Shown here: piece by piece, positions 63,371 through 64,000 of the stretch
Position numbering within the stretch: position 1 is the stretch's first letter
Layout: every line of letters begins with the position of its first letter
Assembly (NCBI GenBank): GCA_902605445.1
Contig: CACLCL010000001.1
Coordinates: 1 to 64,000, forward strand
DNA length: 64,000 nucleotides
Direction of reading: 5' to 3'
From: an uncultured Bacteroidota bacterium
Lineage (GTDB): Bacteria; Bacteroidota; Bacteroidia; Flavobacteriales; Flavobacteriaceae
Translations under genes and position numbers: made by a program
The notes under the pieces: model-generated
What the model was told of the DNA's origin: nothing
Databases searched by the model: none
What the model saw: the letters and a program-made list of their open reading frames with translations, nothing else

Positions 63371-63844
63371 TTAGTACTTAACTTCATATGACATTTCAAT
63401 TGCAATACCATCCTCAAAAATAAAGATGCGTATAAATTCTTTATTACCTCTTTTGTATTCTTTTAAATATGAATTCATTCCAGTTTTACTATTCGTAAAA
63501 TTGCTCGTATCGAATAATTTGAATCCTAGTTTTTTTAACTCTTTATAAATGGTTGGTAATTTTTTTTGTTTTCCACCCTGATAACCTGAGGCATATTTAT
63601 AAGTATAGAATTTTTCATAGACTGTCAAATATTCTGTCTGGTCACCATAGCCTCTAACCATAGATAAACCCCTAACATTTTCATCATCGTCGAAATTGTC
63701 AAATTTATAATTATTATCAATAGCAAAAACCTCAAATTTTTCTAAATCCATTTTAGCAATTCTCATCAATTGGGTCACCTCACCTTGCCCAAAAGAGCTT
63801 AAAGAAATAAGTGGAATAAATAGTAATAGTATTAGCTTTTTCAT
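63371..63844 (-). CDS. Small secreted protein of unknown function
   Basis: MKKLILLLFIPLISLSSFGQG signal peptide; ATG at 63844 preferred to the TTG (63880) in the ORF track. Confidence 0.6.
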   Translation of the reverse strand: MKKLILLLFIPLISLSSFGQGEVTQLMRIAKMDLEKFEVFAIDNNYKFDNFDDDENVRGLSMVRGYGDQTEYLTVYEKFYTYKYASGYQGGKQKKLPTIYKELKKLGFKLFDTSNFTNSKTGMNSYLKEYKRGNKEFIRIFIFEDGIAIEMSYEVKY

Positions 63845-64000
63845 ATTTAGAAATTTAGTAAGTCTAGGCACTCCAAGCAATAACGATAAAGCATATAGCC
63901 AAGAATGCTAACCATTGCTTCCAATAAGTTCTGTAACATAGCTTAACTTTGAGAAAGTGGTATAGCTTTTTCATAATCATCTTAAGCTATTGCCTAACGC

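Overview
The window is AT-rich chromosomal DNA from a Bacteroidota member, most likely a marine Flavobacteriia-type organism. This assignment is inferred from T9SS/gliding genes (sprE/porW-like, gldH), GIN-domain, DUF4292/DUF4837-type and bactofilin proteins, and TAnnTTTG promoters. Most of it is densely packed core genome: tRNA-Cys, folB, glnS, gltX, ybeY, mnmG, holB, pgk, tatA, an M23 peptidase, GH3, purD, an F-type ATP synthase operon without atpD/atpC, dut, trpS, recA, trhO, a class A PBP, rseP and tRNA-Asn. The main accessory-looking part is a surface-polysaccharide cluster (about 17.4-26.4 kb) with a flippase, a sulfotransferase, two O-antigen polymerase/ligase-like proteins, glycosyltransferases and a WcaJ-type initiating transferase. 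A second accessory-looking part is the right edge (about 63.2-64.0 kb) downstream of tRNA-Asn. The observations most worth follow-up are: (1) two identical, oppositely oriented parS-like 16-mers flanking mnmG, one embedded in the start of the next gene (MFHVEQ); (2) a sensor histidine kinase cut by one in-frame TAG between HisKA and HATPase, with a TTG directly after the stop; (3) four TGGCA half-sites spaced 11/19/11 bp beside tRNA-Asn, next to a decapitated paralog of the downstream secreted protein; (4) convergent genes that all abut or overlap, half of them sharing a 4-bp palindromic stop (TTAA/CTAG); (5) a chimeric carboxypeptidase-regulatory/TonB-plug/TPR protein with no barrel. I found no CRISPR array, rRNA, intact integrase, transposase or clear defence system. 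No computational searches were run. Family names come from sequence motifs and memory.
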